Origin: Gigaspora rosea
Taxonomy: Eukaryota; Glomeromycota; Glomeromycetes; Diversisporales; Gigasporaceae
Assembly (NCBI GenBank): GCA_003550325.1
Contig: QKWP01001134.1
Span: 81,639-145,638 of the forward strand
DNA length: 64,000 bases
Reading direction: 5' to 3'
Below, piece after piece: positions 33,500 through 46,439 of this stretch (the stretch's first letter is position 1; every line of letters begins with the position of its first letter). The notes under the pieces are model-generated. The model searched no databases. It was not told the DNA's origin and saw only the letters and a program-made list of their open reading frames with translations. A program made the position numbers and the translations under genes.

Positions 33500-36060
33500 C
33501 ATGACTTCTGCGGGACAACTGCGGGATACTTTCAAGACTCTGTTAGTAAATTTTTTGTTTCCTCTTCACTTTTTTTTTTTTTTTTTGCCACGATCGCCTA
33601 AATTATTTTTCTTAAACGGACGTTCCACTAGATCACCAATTCTATCTTTATCAGCTCTTCGTATAAGGTCATTCATCATGTGTAACTTCATTAACGTAAG
33701 GAATATCCACAACTCAACTTTAACCTTTCGATCATCCATTAGCATTCCATTCACCTTAATATCCTCCACTTCATCGTTGTTGAAAGATGGGCTATAACCA
33801 CTATCCTTACACCTCATCATTCTTTTATTATAACTGACTTCACTAGCACGTTTCTTTGAGCTTGGTGGATCATTGATTCGTGCAACCTTATCCATCCAGG
33901 TATCACACATTTCTTGGAGATCGTTATTATTCAAACTACCTTCCTTATTACTTTTTGCACTTTCGTTTAATACATTACATGATGACATTTTAACTCTTTG
34001 ACTCTTACATTCGGATACAATGTTCTGAGTCTTAAACAATTCGACCCTCCTTTTCTAGGCCATACACGCAGCTTCAAAAGACTCATAGCTTTCAGGTAAT
34101 TTTTTACTTTCAGCAGATTTCAGATTCCATTTAAATGCCATTCTTTCATCTTTAACTGTGCCTTTCCCTATTTGACAGCAGGTATCAAACTTACCTGTAC
34201 TACCCAAAACCTCTTTAGTATTTTTCAACTGCCCTTCAAAAGCTTCGCATTCGTCCAGGGCAAATCTTTGGTAAAAATTGAGTGTCTTATGTCCATCCAT
34301 TTCGACTCCAATTCCCTTCTCATAACTATTAATTTCACCAACTTGATTTATATCTAGACGGTGAGTTATTACTTTACTTTCATCCTTCGTCACGTCTATG
34401 TCTTTTTGGTAACAACGTTTGAGATCCCACGTTGCACCAATATGAGCTGTATTTACAGGCTTCTGATAATTATCGAATGCCTTAGGTTTATGCTTTTCAA
34501 TTCCAATCCCGTTTCAGTAGCAATTACCGAGATTATTTATTCCCAAGTTATGGCCCACTTTTGTTAATTTTAGATCGTTAGTGAATGCCTGACTTTCGAT
34601 TTTTTGTCACATAACTTATCAGCTTTTCCTTGATCAAATATTACTTCGTCATTTCCATCATTATCACGCCGTTCTTCCATATCCGCTACACCAGCAACGC
34701 TCGTCACTCTTGGCTCAACTTCCTTTCGGTACAACCAATACGATTTTTATTCGTAAACTTTTAATATTTAATGAGTATTTGGTATTCACTCTTCTCAATT
34801 TTTAATCTATTTTGATAACCATAGCCTAGGTCAAACGCTTTATTACCATGACTAATCCTTTCAGATTTTTGATAATTGACAGAAATTTTTGGTTCATTCT
34901 TTTCAACCTCCTTTTCAACAACAGCCTCATTTTGATAGCAATAGAAGATTCTGAAAAACGTAGGTACTATTGTGTCATTACTATCTGTCGTTTTACATTC
35001 TTCTTTCCTAATTCTGTTTCTATTTCACAGCCACGTTCAACGTCGAATAAGTTCTGGAATCCCTTAATGGATCCTCTGGGTCATCTGTCACTTCGCGACT
35101 ATTAGGAATATCCTTCTTATGTACTTTCTTATTCTTATTACCATTGTTTACAACGATCTCCTACCCTTCTACTTGAAACTTCATGCTTATCATCATTAGG
35201 GCCTTTAACATTTTGTTTTTGCAGTTCCTTTATTGAAGTCTTCTTCTGAACTTTATTACCTGAATCAGCCTTTACTGAAAATCATTCAGTTTTACTTCCT
35301 TCTCCATTTTACTTTTTTTTTATTCACATGACCATTCATTTTATTTCGGGGCCTAACTTTATCCAAAGGGTGTTTCACTTTTCTTTGGCAACTTCTGACA
35401 GGTGAAAGCGGGGACAATTACTATAGGACCCCGAAATATAAATAGATAGGTCAGGTTAATTATAGGGTTACTAAAAAGAAAAGATTTGCAGAAAAACTTC
35501 AAAAATAAGCAAAAAATTACTATTAATAGATAAGATATGCATATAAACCTCAAAAATAAGCAAACTCATACCTGACCTATCTATGTATATTTCGGGTTTC
35601 TATTATTATCATCATCATTATCACTCGCCATGGTTGAGACAACCTCTTGCAACCAAGAAGCCTCTTGTTCTATGGGATACTTTGTTATTGGGGGCACAGG
35701 GGCTGTTACTCATGGTGTTGGAAGAGGTACTACTTGGGGCAGCTGTAGAAAGGCAACTACTGCGTTTGATTTCAAATTACAATTCACAACAGGGCCGCAC
35801 ACTACTAAATTGCGTGTGATTGTTGACTCACATATCCAGGCCCTTTCTAAAGCTTCCCAAAAGAGTACTTGGTATTAATAGTTGGATGGTCACTGACAAT
35901 TCGGGACAGAGGCCTTGAACAACCATTTTCACTTTTGTACTCTCAGAGTACTGGCTTCCAACCCTTTTCAACCATTGAAACAACACCAACATATTAGCAG
36001 TGTACTGATCCACCATTTTAATGGCACCTTGCCTTCAGGTTAACAACTTCATATTCCATC
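33500..36060 (-). pseudogene. Decayed Gag-Sel1 gene of copy B
   Basis: Fragments match copy A in order on minus. Gag motifs QYTANMLVLFQWLKRVGSQY and GLCPELSVTI lie at about 35900-36010. Sel1-like units follow (GIGVEMDGHKTLNFYQ and CCQIGKGTVKDERMAFKW, at 34055-34393). Then comes the K/N-rich tail with MSSCNVLNESAKSNKEG, WMDKVARINDPPSSKKRA and VELWIFLTLMKLHMMNDLIR (33570-34039). There are many stops and frameshifts, and a 175-bp MITE interrupts the linker region. That the Sel1-containing tail is present in both copies shows it is part of the element, not a chance neighbour of one insertion. Not functional as it stands. Confidence 0.7.
35426..35600. mobile_element. 175-bp TA-flanked MITE inside the copy B gag region
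   Basis: The inverted arms contain CCCGAAATATAAATAGATAG with TCAGGT following, mirrored by ACCTGACCTATCTATGTATA and TTTCGGG. TA flanks both ends (35424-35425, 35601-35602). The middle holds two copies of CTTCAAAAATAAGCAAA-like sequence. Confidence 0.65.
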
Positions 36061-36882
36061 AAGCCAACATAATTGAAGTACAAAAATTCAAGTGGAATTG
36101 GTATACAAAGCTTTAGTTCTGGCCACACTCATTATCCTAGTACAAAATCCTTGGTTCTCAACCTTTTCGATCCTTCCACCAAAATATAGCAAGATCTATC
36201 AAACTGGTGCTTGCAACAGCCAGCTTTCTTGCGTCTACAATCCTATTTGCCTTGAAAGCACTATTAACCAACTCTAGCCATTCGACCAGGTCCTGCATAC
36301 ATCAGGTTCTTTACAAAAGTTTATTTTTCAAAATCCATCTAGGATTTTCATGATTGGGCCAAAATGTTTACCATATCTTGGAGTAGTTGTTGCAGATCAT
36401 TGGGTTGATTTTTGTTTTCTAGACTGTCATTATTGTCATAAAGACTCTTGTTTTCTCTAACCATTTTGCCATTCTTCATCAGATTTAACATCTTTTCCAT
36501 AATATTTGAATTGAGTTACCCTTTTATAACACTCTTATACGCAAGAAGATGTAGTACAAAAATGATTTTCTATACAACTAGCACCAAAAATGTCATGGCT
36601 TGGAAGAGACTTGTGTCTTCGTTGCCAATTTAACTTTGAGCTGTGTACAATAGAATATTAAAAGAATTTAATTTTTATTATAAATATTATATATTTATTA
36701 TATACATGAGTTATATATTAAGTTATATTAAGTGTTATGTGTTCTTTATATAGTGATCCTTTTTATACATCTATCTAGAATTACCCAATTACCAAGAATG
36801 AGATAAGGCATATGACTATTTACAAAAATGTGATAATGGGAACTCACTATACAGAAATGTAGTAATCATTACCCAGAAATGT

Positions 36883-39800
36883 AAGATAAAAATGCCTAAT
36901 TTGACGTAGCTAATTTTATCAATAGCAAGTTGTTATAGAATTAGTATAAAAAACGAGCAAGATTTTGCTAAATTTGTATATTTCAATTTAAAAAAAGCTT
37001 TTATTTAAAAAAATTCTTAAAGCAAAAAAAATATTTTCTTATTTTAGTAAGTGGGCTTTTCAAAATTGAGATTATCAAGAAATCACCCTAATTTGACGCA
37101 ACTACAATAAAAGGGAGTAATTTTACATTTTATCTTTCCTAAATTGCTTTAAATTCTTAATACGTTGTTTTTTTGCCCTTATGTGTTCCGTATTTTCCTT
37201 TTTTTGCTTCTTCTTTGCCTTTTCAGCCTTACGTGCTATCCGTTTTTGGATTGGCATTTCTTTTTTATGTTGTTTCGCGTTGGCAATCTCATCTGCCTTC
37301 TCCTCCGCTTCCCTTAATTGTTCCAACGATCTTTCATTTGTTACAAGCTAGGCGAAAGGCATTGTTTTTCTCTTTTTCTATTTTGGATGTTCAGAGTCAG
37401 TTTGCTTTTTACCAATCTCTGAATCTTCAGCTTGTGAATTACAGGGCAAAGGGTATTTAAGTATTAGTCGCAAAGGGCTTGTACCAGGTTTTTAAGGGTC
37501 TCAACCTCTTTTTCAAGTTGTTCAACTCTTTCATTTAACAATTTAAGTTCCGACATTAGCTCTTTTTTTGTAGTTTTGATAAGGCATATATGACATTAAA
37601 CAAGCTTCGAAGAAGACGATTGTAATGATAATTGTGATAAAGACAATGATTGTGATGATGACAACGATTGTGAAGAAGACGGTTGTGATGATGAGAAAAA
37701 AGGTAAAGAAGAAGAAGGTAAAGAGAAAGAAGAGGAAGAGAAAAAAGATTGCTGTTCAGGAATATAGGTATGTTCTGTTGCTAATGAGAGATTTAGACAG
37801 TAAGAGCCAATTGTACAAGGGTTGAATGGCCAATTCCCATAGTTTTGAATGCATTGCATATTGTTATGTGCATTTAAGTCGCAATATAGGATAGCCCCAA
37901 CACTTTAGCAAATGTATGCTTCATTATATATTTACTATTGCTACTAATTCAAAGCTTTTTACACTCTTTATCATAGGACTTTTTTAATATAGCAGACGGT
38001 AATTCAGCTGGCTGTAACACATGAGTAGTATAAGGAGGAGGGTATAAAGAAGGATATCGTTCTCATAGCAAAAATTAACACTAGTGTAATGGACATGACT
38101 TTTATGGCCATCTAATATTAGCAACACAGGACGTACGGGCAGGACAAAACTATTAAAATGCTCAATATATTTCTGAAACAGGTTTTCTCGCATGTATCCT
38201 GTCTTAGTGAATTCCATAACAAAACCTGTAGGGGCTCCACTTTGAAGACCTGGGATCATTTGTTTTCCCTTGAATATGAACAATGGTGAGATATATGTCC
38301 AAGCGGCTGAAATAGTTGGGCATACAGAAATATGCTCATGGGAACTGCCATACGAAGTCTGATGAACTTGGCATGCTCCCTTTTTGGCTATAACTTTTGA
38401 ACTCTAGGTTCAATTATAAATTCTGTTTTATTCTAAAAAAAAAAAAATAAAACAAAAACAAAATAAAAATAAAAAAAATAAAANTCTGTTTTATTCTAAA
38501 AAAAAAAAAATAAAACAAAAACAAAATAAAAATAAAAAAAATAAAACAAATAAAAGATAAAATAAAATAAAGGCAAAAGAAGAACCATGTTCCAAATTCA
38601 ATCTGTGGTAAGTGAATAATCTTGGATGATTTTATGGAGTTTATCAAAATGATCCTTAACAATTATAGGGTTTGCTTTTTGCGCACGAGCCTCATTTAGG
38701 GCTTGTGGAACATGAAATGAAAGTTCAGAATGATCTCCATGAAGCGTTGCTACCATTTTTGTCCCAGCCCTTTTTCACTAAAAGGATTTGGTCACTCATC
38801 CTGACGAACAATATCAATTACATACTAGTTTACACTAGACCTTGTCAACCCAAACCAAGCTTTTGCATATTCAAGTAGTAGCCCACAAGCTGTTCTTTTT
38901 CGTGGGTTGTTAAAATTTTAGCACGGCTGGGACGAGCAGGAGGACTATCATTTTTGATGTCACATCTAAGAGTAGCTTTAGAAAGATCATAATCTCGCGC
39001 AATACTTCTGACACTGGGAATTTGGAAACTTTGTGATCATTTGATGCATCCTTTATTGCCTTAAGGGCATTACTAATAGTATTACTTCTGGTATTATAAT
39101 CACTGTATCCCATTATTTTATTAAAAATTTTTTGTAATAAATTGTTATTCTTCGCTTTAATTATAGTTTAATTTTTTTACTGCTATCAAGTGAAATAGTT
39201 TTATTCAATTAAAGAAGGGTTTTGAGATTTCAATATGGGGATACATAATTTTATCTGTAAATATTTACAATCGATCAAATTTTGCGATTTTTTTTTTGGA
39301 TATGGTCACGAAATTTAGTGCCATTAAAATTGAATACATACTTATTAAACAAAAATTGGTTCAATTGATACAATTTTAAAAGGATTTTTGATTGAATTAC
39401 TTTGACAAATATATTAATATCAGTTCGTTTGGTTTGAAAAGCTAATTTAATGTGTTGCGACTATTTTTTGCCAAGTGAGAAAATCAATGCAGATCAATAC
39501 AGATTAAATAAATAGTGATATTTTATGTTTCAGTAATCGGATTTGTGTGATTTTGGTTCCGTTCGATTCAGCTCAATGAGACGAGCTGAATAGTACCAAA
39601 ATCACACAAATCTGATCACTAGAGCATGAGAAATGTAAATGCGTCAATTCTTTTTGTTAATACACCAAATAATAAAATTAATTAGATCAATTAAATAGCG
39701 TTATCTTGTGTTCTAGTGACTGGATTCACGTGATTTTGATACCATTCAACTCGTCTCAATAAGACGATTCGGATAGTACCAAAATCATATGAATCTGTTT

Positions 39801-39886
39801 ACTAGAACGTAAGATATCGTAACTGCGTCAATTTAGAAACTGTGTCAATTTAGGAATACCAACCTTAGTTATAACTCGTAGCCATA
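36883..39886 (-). mobile_element. Pogo/Jerky-type DNA transposon inserted in the 5' LTR of copy B
   Basis: LTR sequence stops after AGAAATGTAA (36882) and resumes with AATGTAATCATG (about 39887), so AATGTAA looks duplicated. Near the ends, CTAATTTGACG (left, twice) mirrors CGTCAATTTAG/TGTCAATTTAGG (right), and inverted blocks with CAAAATCACAC lie around 39560-39800. It encodes a broken minus-strand transposase. A duplicated A-rich segment and one N (38484) lie at 38430-38560. Confidence 0.65.
37123..39113 (-). pseudogene. Pogo/Jerky-like transposase, broken
   Basis: Starts at 39113 with MGYSDYNTRSNTISNALKAI, the Psq-type helix-turn-helix seen at the N-terminus of pogo/Jerky transposases. A CENP-B-like DNA-binding part follows in shifting frames (ILTTHEKEQLVGY at about 38890-38930). 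The DDE_1 endonuclease core is at about 37990-38390: PLFIFKGKQMIPGLQSGAPT, then VRPVLLILDGHKSH, where the Asp of LDGHKSH is a catalytic acidic residue. A basic coiled-coil tail rich in K/E (IARKAEKAKKKQKKEN) ends at 37123. It would excise and reinsert its own element at TA. Many stops and shifts make it inactive, and parts of the DDE core are missing. Confidence 0.7.
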
Positions 39887-39989
39887 ATGTAATCATGAAC
39901 TACTAATTATGAGGTAATGGGACGATAAAAGAACTTACTAATTATAAACTAATTAGCATACAAAAAAGTTTGCTGTGACATCGGTTCCT

Positions 39990-41150
39990 ATATATAACTA
40001 TGTCAGTAGAACTCCATTTTAAAAAATAGTTACTTAGTATAGTAAATGAATAACAATCATTACCTATTTCACCCAGTTTTAAGGTAATAATTGAATAAGT
40101 TCGATTACTTCTATTTATCCTGATTTATCTAATTTATTGAACCTGAAAATGGAGTACCCTTATGTCAAGCAAATTTTGGGCTATAGATCATTTCTGACCA
40201 AAATTATATTAAAATTTATACGTCTAGCAAATATTTCTCAATAGCTAATTAATCAATTCAGTAAGAAAATTTTTACTTTAATTCTATACATTTGTAGAAT
40301 TGAATTAAAAAAAAGTCATTGAATTTGATTTAGTGAAATTTCACTTGAAGTTTTAAAAAAAATGAAATATCAGAAAAAATTTATAAATTCAGCAAATTTT
40401 TCTTTATTAAACTTTAAGTAATGATTTCTTGACAACCATCTATTCAAATTCAATGAAAATTCTTTTTTATTTTAATTCTGCGGGTTTGTAGAATTAACCC
40501 ACTCCTATCTTTTTTTATCAGCATGCTATATATCATTTCAAATACTGTTATCATTGGCTAAGCTTTTACTCATGACCCACCACATTTCCTTTTAGGCTAA
40601 AACAGAAGGGATTTTTATCAAATAATTTTATATTATCTTATCGATATCGATATTATATATATTAGATATATCAAGATAGTTTAGATAATAATAACGATAA
40701 TGATATCGATATCGATATTGATATAGCCCTAAAAATTTTTATTGTATTCAGGTTGTATTTATAAGATTTTTAAGTTTGATGACTTTTGATTCCATAATAA
40801 GATGTATGTATTGCCATGTAAACTTTATTTGAAATTGTGTACGTACATACTAAAAATACATTTGTTAGTTTTGTTAACAAATTCTCAGATTATTCCTGAT
40901 TATAATTATGCTTCCATAGTAGATGATGCATTCTTAAAAGGTTTACTAAATATATGCCAATCTTTATAGTAAAAAAATATACAATATATTGTGATAATCA
41001 ATATGTCCAAAGTTATAATATTCACAGTCTTCTATATAATAATATTGAACTTAATTATATATATTTTGGCCAGAACTTGAGCATCCATTTAGAGGCTGTG
41101 CACTTGTAGAGGGTGCAGTTATAAAGGTTTTACTGTAATAGGTCTTGCAA
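39990..41150. other. AT-rich intergenic stretch
   Basis: No gene seen. ATATCGATATCGATATT and related palindromic ATCGAT repeats lie at 40640-40725. Confidence 0.6.
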
Positions 41151-41159
41151 AAGAATATT

Positions 41160-42045
41160 TATAGTACTAATGATAGAAATCACTGAAATAGTAAGTAAGT
41201 TCTGAAACAATGCTCACAATAGAAATTATGATAATTCCAATGTAAACTGACTCACCTTAACAACTTATTATAGTTATTAAAACTGTCAGATAGTGAAGTC
41301 AAAGATCGTAACAAAGATGAATTTTTCAGTCTTTTGTGATTGAAATCACATTCATTTCAATGCAAACCAACTCATATTAATCATATATTGTAGTCACCAG
41401 AGTAGTAAGTTCTGTAACAGAATAATTCACAGTAAATCATGATAGAAATACAACAATTCCAATGCAAGCTATCCCAGACTTGACTATTACAAAATATTGT
41501 GTAATTCCTGCAATAGATTTTTTTATAGTAACTTGCAATAGAAATACAATAATTTCTATGCAAATCATTTTGTTTACTACATATTGTAGTTGTGGTCACT
41601 GGAATAGAGAATAAATACTTTAATAAATTCTTTTTAAATAGCCCAATTTCAATACAAACTAACTCACTTATCTTAATCACATATTATAGCCAATGGAATA
41701 GCGTAATTTTGTAGTTAAATTATACAGTAACTCACAATAGAAATTATGCCAAATTTAATATAAACTAACTTATCTTAACCACAAATTGTGGAATTATAAT
41801 ACAGTAGTAAGTTTGTAATAAAATTTTTCAATAATTTATATTAAAAGTTATGACATTCTAATGCAAACTAAAATTTAATTGCATATTATATTTACCTGAA
41901 TAGTAAGTGAATAAGTTCTGTAACAAAATTTTGTTTGTACTAGCATGCTTATAATTGGTAATTTTAATGCTAGTTAACTCATCTTATTTATAATAGTGAA
42001 TAAATTCTATAACTGAATTTTTTATTAGCTCGTGAATAATATTAA
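41160..42045. repeat. Degenerate tandem array, unit about 110-120 bp
   Basis: About seven to eight diverged units. Each contains, in order, CAATAGAAATTATGACAATT-like sequence, AATGCAAACTAACTCAT, TTAATCACATATTGTAGTC, GGAATAGTAAGT and TTCTGTAACAGAATTTTT-like sequence. Spacing is regular enough to call a tandem array despite about 25-35 percent divergence by eye. Confidence 0.7.
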
Positions 42046-42546
42046 TTTAGGCCATACAAAATTATATACTAGTTTTTATATCATGGGATAGTGATCAATA
42101 ACCTGGTAGCATAGTGTTTTTTTAATAGTAAATAAATTTTTTAAATAATGGTCAAAAAAAAAATTCATTAATGCTTTTATCTCATGATTTATTATATCTA
42201 ATATACAGTATTTTTACTCATGGCATCATCTTGAATAATAGCCTGAATTAAGCTTAATTTTGGCTAAATTTTGAAATTACACTAGTATTACACCCCTGCA
42301 TATTATTATGCAAAAATACAGTAATTGGTTTTCATATCACAAATTAATAATCTATTACAATGACTGCATGATTTTTTTAGTAAAACAAAACTTAGTACAG
42401 CACAAACTCAACATACCATATACAAGACCCTCTCAGATATTAGACCCCTTTGTATTGTAATGAATTAAAAAATTTAATTTTTGAAATTGTAAATAATTTC
42501 TATATTTGTGTAGTTCTGATATAAATAATTTATACTAAAAAGATAA

Positions 42547-42930
42547 TGATGGGTGGCTTAGTAGCTTAACTATATAAATGTTATTTTAGGCACATTAAAC
42601 CATTATAGTAGCTACATTAATATAGTCATTTAATCAATTAAAGCTTGAAAAGCCCACTAAGTAATATAATGGTAACTATATAGCATAGTAGAAATTGTAA
42701 AGTAAGCATAACCCTCATAGAATAAACTTAGTAATTGCTAAGTAATGTAGTCAGAATTTAATATGTATATAAAGGCTTCAAGTTCTAGACAAGAAGATAA
42801 GTTCAGTTCTATTGTTATTTAATAAAGAATTCTCTTTATTTAGTATTAAATAAATCATTTGACTTTTAACATAAATAAAGAAATTATACTTATCCTTGAA
42901 TTCAACTTGCAACTTTAATAATACCCATCA
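42547..42930 (+). repeat. LTR-like segment (384 bp), possibly copia-type solo LTR
   Basis: Starts TGATGGGT and ends ACCCATCA. Inside are TATATAAAGGCTTCAAG (about 42770) and, 50 bases on, TTTAATAAAGAATTC as a possible polyadenylation signal. No 4-6 bp duplication flanks it, so it may be a remnant of a longer element. Confidence 0.5.
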
Positions 42931-43342
42931 TAACTCAATTCAACAGACTGAATTGACTTTTAATCTTGAATCAGCTTTTATTAAGACTTGAATTCAGTTA
43001 AACATAAACCTTTGAAATTATATACAGTACATGACTTATATTGGCCTACCAATTGGTCTATAATTTATTCTTGCACATGTAGGAAAACTCCAAATCTTTT
43101 TTGAATCAAACCCACATTCATATCACCTGACTGGAATCAACTCCAATACTCTGGTAAACCCATTATTTATTATATTGATATCAGATTATTGATATTCCTG
43201 ATATTAGCATCACTAGCATCTGTATCTCTATTTATTGTAGTAATTCAGTAATAGATCATCCCTTCAGTCTCCACTAATTGCATATCCGACTTTAACCAAA
43301 TCTTTGATACTTATTTATATTTTCTTCTGTACATGGATAGAG

Positions 43343-44140
43343 CAGTGTTGGGAAATTGGACAATTTTTGTTTTTGGACACAATGACCAAAACCTGTCCAA
43401 AACTTGTCCAAAACCAAACCTAAATTTAATTGGTTTTGGACAATTTTTTATATATAAAAATTTTTATTAGCAAATCAAATATTTTCTAATATAATTATAC
43501 TATTTGCTTAAATAATAATCAGAAAAAAAGTATAATTTATAACTTTGGTCTATATTAAGCTTAATTCTATAAAATTTTAACAACATTCTAGATATTATTT
43601 AATATTTAGATCACAACCTATCTATATAATTTCTAATATTTTTATAATATAAATACTTTGAATATGCTTTAGTAAACTAAAAAATTTGCTATATAACAAA
43701 TTGCAATATAGAATAGATTTAATAAAAATAGAACAAATTTATTAAATAAATTTGGTTAATTTCTTTTGACTTTATCTATATGTTTTTTTGTTGTAGCTTA
43801 GCATAATAATTATATTAGATATTAATATACATAACTACTTTAATTAACAATACTAAGTATTACAATTAATTTTTTATTAGTTTTTTAATTCCAATATAAC
43901 ATGTTTTGATTAATCATGCCCTATATATATTATCTAATATGTTATAATACTGTTATAATATATAAATATAAAACTTATATTAAACTTTATTTTATTTATT
44001 TAAGCACAGAAATATAAATATTATATATTTTACTAATTTAAAAAATTTTGGACAATTTTGGACAGTTTTGGACAGTTTTGGACATGTCCAAAACTGTCTA
44101 ATCAAAAATTTTAATTGGACATGTCCAATTCCCAACACTG
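43343..44140. mobile_element. hAT-like element with TTTGGACA keyword arms
   Basis: The ends CAGTGTTGGGAA and TTCCCAACACTG have a perfect 8-bp duplication GGATAGAG (43335-43342, 44141-44148). The left arm repeats TTGGACA / TGTCCAAAA and the right arm repeats TTTTGGACA four times, then TGTCCAAAAC. The interior is pure AT-rich sequence without a frame. Confidence 0.92.
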
Positions 44141-44689
44141 GGATAGAGTGTAAATAAGCAATATTGTCTATATTGTTTTACTTACTCACTCTTCCAAATC
44201 ATCTATTACAGTATGTACTCAGATCTACAACATGGAATAACGTTTTAGTAAAATGTAAAGACCTGGTTATACAAATAAATAAAATAGAATAAACCTTCCA
44301 ATTATCAGATCTATACTCATACAAAAGACTCTTAGATCTAATTATAGATTTTAAAAACAGTGTAATAAAAAAGATCCAGTCTAGCAGTTTACAATAGTAT
44401 ATTTTTATTATAGATATATTATAAGTGTTGGCAAATGATTTGTTTATTAGTAATCATTATATTTTATTGTTATATCATTTATTAATTATAAAATAAATTA
44501 TATAATACAAGAATGCAATAATTCTCAATCAATAAACTATTTACTAACATATTAAAAATTTTAACTTTTTGACAATAATTTATTTTTAGAGAGATCACAG
44601 GCTTGAGCAAATTAAGAATAGGGTGGACAAACTGTAACAATACCACTCAAGATCTATAAGCACTGCCAAAAGAAAACTTGACTTCTGCT

Positions 44690-45450
44690 TTTGAACCTCT
44701 TAGAAGCAATGTGTATGGTGTCAGATTTTGTTTTAGCATTGAGAGGTTATCAGGTTTAAAAACATTATAAACTTATTGTTAAATCTCTCAAAACCGATCT
44801 TGTCAAATATGATAAAAATTTATTTACCATTTCTATTTCTGCTATATAAATCTAATAGTTTATAGTATTTTCAAACCTGTTAACTTTTAATACTAAAAAA
44901 CTATTTATCATACATATCAGTTTTGAGAGGTTTGACAGTATTAAATTTATATAGCATAAAAGAGTTGTAGATTAAATTTTTTATTAGAATTAATAAATTA
45001 TCAGTTTGACAATATCAATTTTAGGAGGTTCAATAGTAAAACAATTACAAGGCTAGTGCTAGTTATGTATTGTCTTATCAAATTAATATTTTGTCAAATC
45101 TGATAAAAATTAATATCAATTCCATTTTTGCTATATAAATCTGATAGTTTTTAATAGTTTAAACTTAATAACTTCTCAAATCTGTTCACTATATATATAG
45201 GTTTGGGGTGGTTCAACGATACTTATAATAGCTAAACAAGTATGTTATAATAGAATATTTGGACAATTAAAATTGTCAAGTAGCAAATATATTAACAAAT
45301 TATTACTACATTTACAACTCAATTTTGTTTCAATACTGAAAGATTATCAAGTTTGAAATTATTATAAACTATTAGATTTATATAGCAGAAATGGAGATGG
45401 TAAATCAATTTTTATCAAATTTAACAGAATCAGTTTGAAAGATATAATAG
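44690..45450. repeat. Interspersed repeated modules around GCTATATAAATCTRATAGTTT
   Basis: A module of about 100 bp with TCAAATNTGATAAAAATT, then CTATATAAATCT, then TTTAAACCTG occurs near 44813 and 45097 on plus, and inverted near 44935 and 45345. GAGAGGTTT/AACCTCT phrases punctuate it. No gene. Confidence 0.5.
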
Positions 45451-45857
45451 TAAATGATAAAGAATTATATAAAATACTGTCATGACAATGTATTACTACC
45501 CCTAATCAACCAATTAAACTGCAGGATCAGGTGTAATATGAAATTAAAGTGATTATAGTTTTTTTAAAAAATTGACTATACCATCTATGAAACAACTTAG
45601 GTAGCTATTTCACAAAAACTTGTTCACCCTTAAAATTTTGGGCCAATCAAAATTTAAGATTAGGTGTAACATAATAGTCAAAACAAACATTTTATTTTTC
45701 TAAGTAAAAAGTGGTATATAAAACTAAAAATGCGTTATAGTTGGGGTTAGGTGAGAATAGTGTTCTGACCCAGGTCGAGTGACCCGCACAGGTCACCCAA
45801 CCCGACAGGTCACAGGTCAGAAATTGTTTTGACCCAGATCAAACGGGTCAGGGTTAG

Positions 45858-46268
45858 GGTACGTAAAAAAAAAGCCCAGTTTATTTTTGAATTTTTGAAG
45901 CCTATAAAAACAATATTATACTATTAGTACTTAAGCTGAAATTAGTATATATAATAGTATGATAAATACACTTTACTCCAATAAGCTTCATTTGTATCTC
46001 TCACATGCCTATAGCTAGTAGCAAGCCTTCAAAGTCAGATGAATCAGGCCGGGCCGGGCTGGGCTTAGGCCCAGTTCATCTGACTTTGAAAACTTGCTAC
46101 TAGTAGTAGATCTGTAATTTAGAGATACAAATGAAACCTATTTGGTAAAAGTGTATTTATCATGCTAATTATATATACTAAATTCAGCTTAAGTACCAAT
46201 AGTATAATGTTTTTTTATAGGCTTCAAAAATTTAAAAATAAACCGGGCTTTTTTCTATGTACCCTAGT
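45858..46268. repeat. Imperfect palindrome with about 190-bp arms
   Basis: The left arm (GGGTACGT... AAGCCTATAAAAAC... TGATAAATACAC) is mirrored by the right arm (GTGTATTTATCA ... TTTTATAGGCTTC ... GTACCC). The centre near 46060 is GC-rich (GGCCGGGCCGGGCTGGGC). Arms differ by roughly 10-15 percent by eye, so they diverged after the inversion. Confidence 0.85.
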
Positions 46269-46439
46269 CAGGGTTAGGGATGAAAAAAAATTTTTTTTTG
46301 TCAATGAGCTATTACCATCAAAGAAGGCTATCAGTTTGGTTTTTATTGAGAAAATGGCAAAGCCCACGAAGTAGAGATTACATATTATCATTAAAATTAA
46401 ACTATTGATTTACTGTATTATATAAAAAATATTTTTTTT

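Larger units (their letters stand above)
26996..39980 (-). mobile_element. LTR retrotransposon copy B (Gag-Sel1 family), split by a Helitron and a pogo-type transposon
   Basis: The 3' LTR is 26996-27112 plus 33114-33370; the 5' LTR is 36591-36882 plus about 39887-39980. Both sum to about 375-385 bp and align along their length. The purine tract (minus GAGGGAGGGGAGA, next to 33371) and the primer site (minus TTTGGTGCTAGTTG, left of 36591) are in the expected places. Removing the two insertions gives about 4.0 kb, close to copy A. The Gag-Sel1 gene is much more decayed than in copy A. No target duplication was found, because the left LTR start is mutated. Confidence 0.8.

Noticed and set aside
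42547..42930. Confirmed solo LTR with target duplication
   Set aside because: Inverted ends and promoter-like motifs exist, but the flanking bases (GATAA versus TAACT) do not form a duplication, so only an LTR-like call is made.
46250..46285. Telomere-like GGGTTAGGG
   Set aside because: Only one or two units at each side of a hairpin in a transposon arm; no tandem array.
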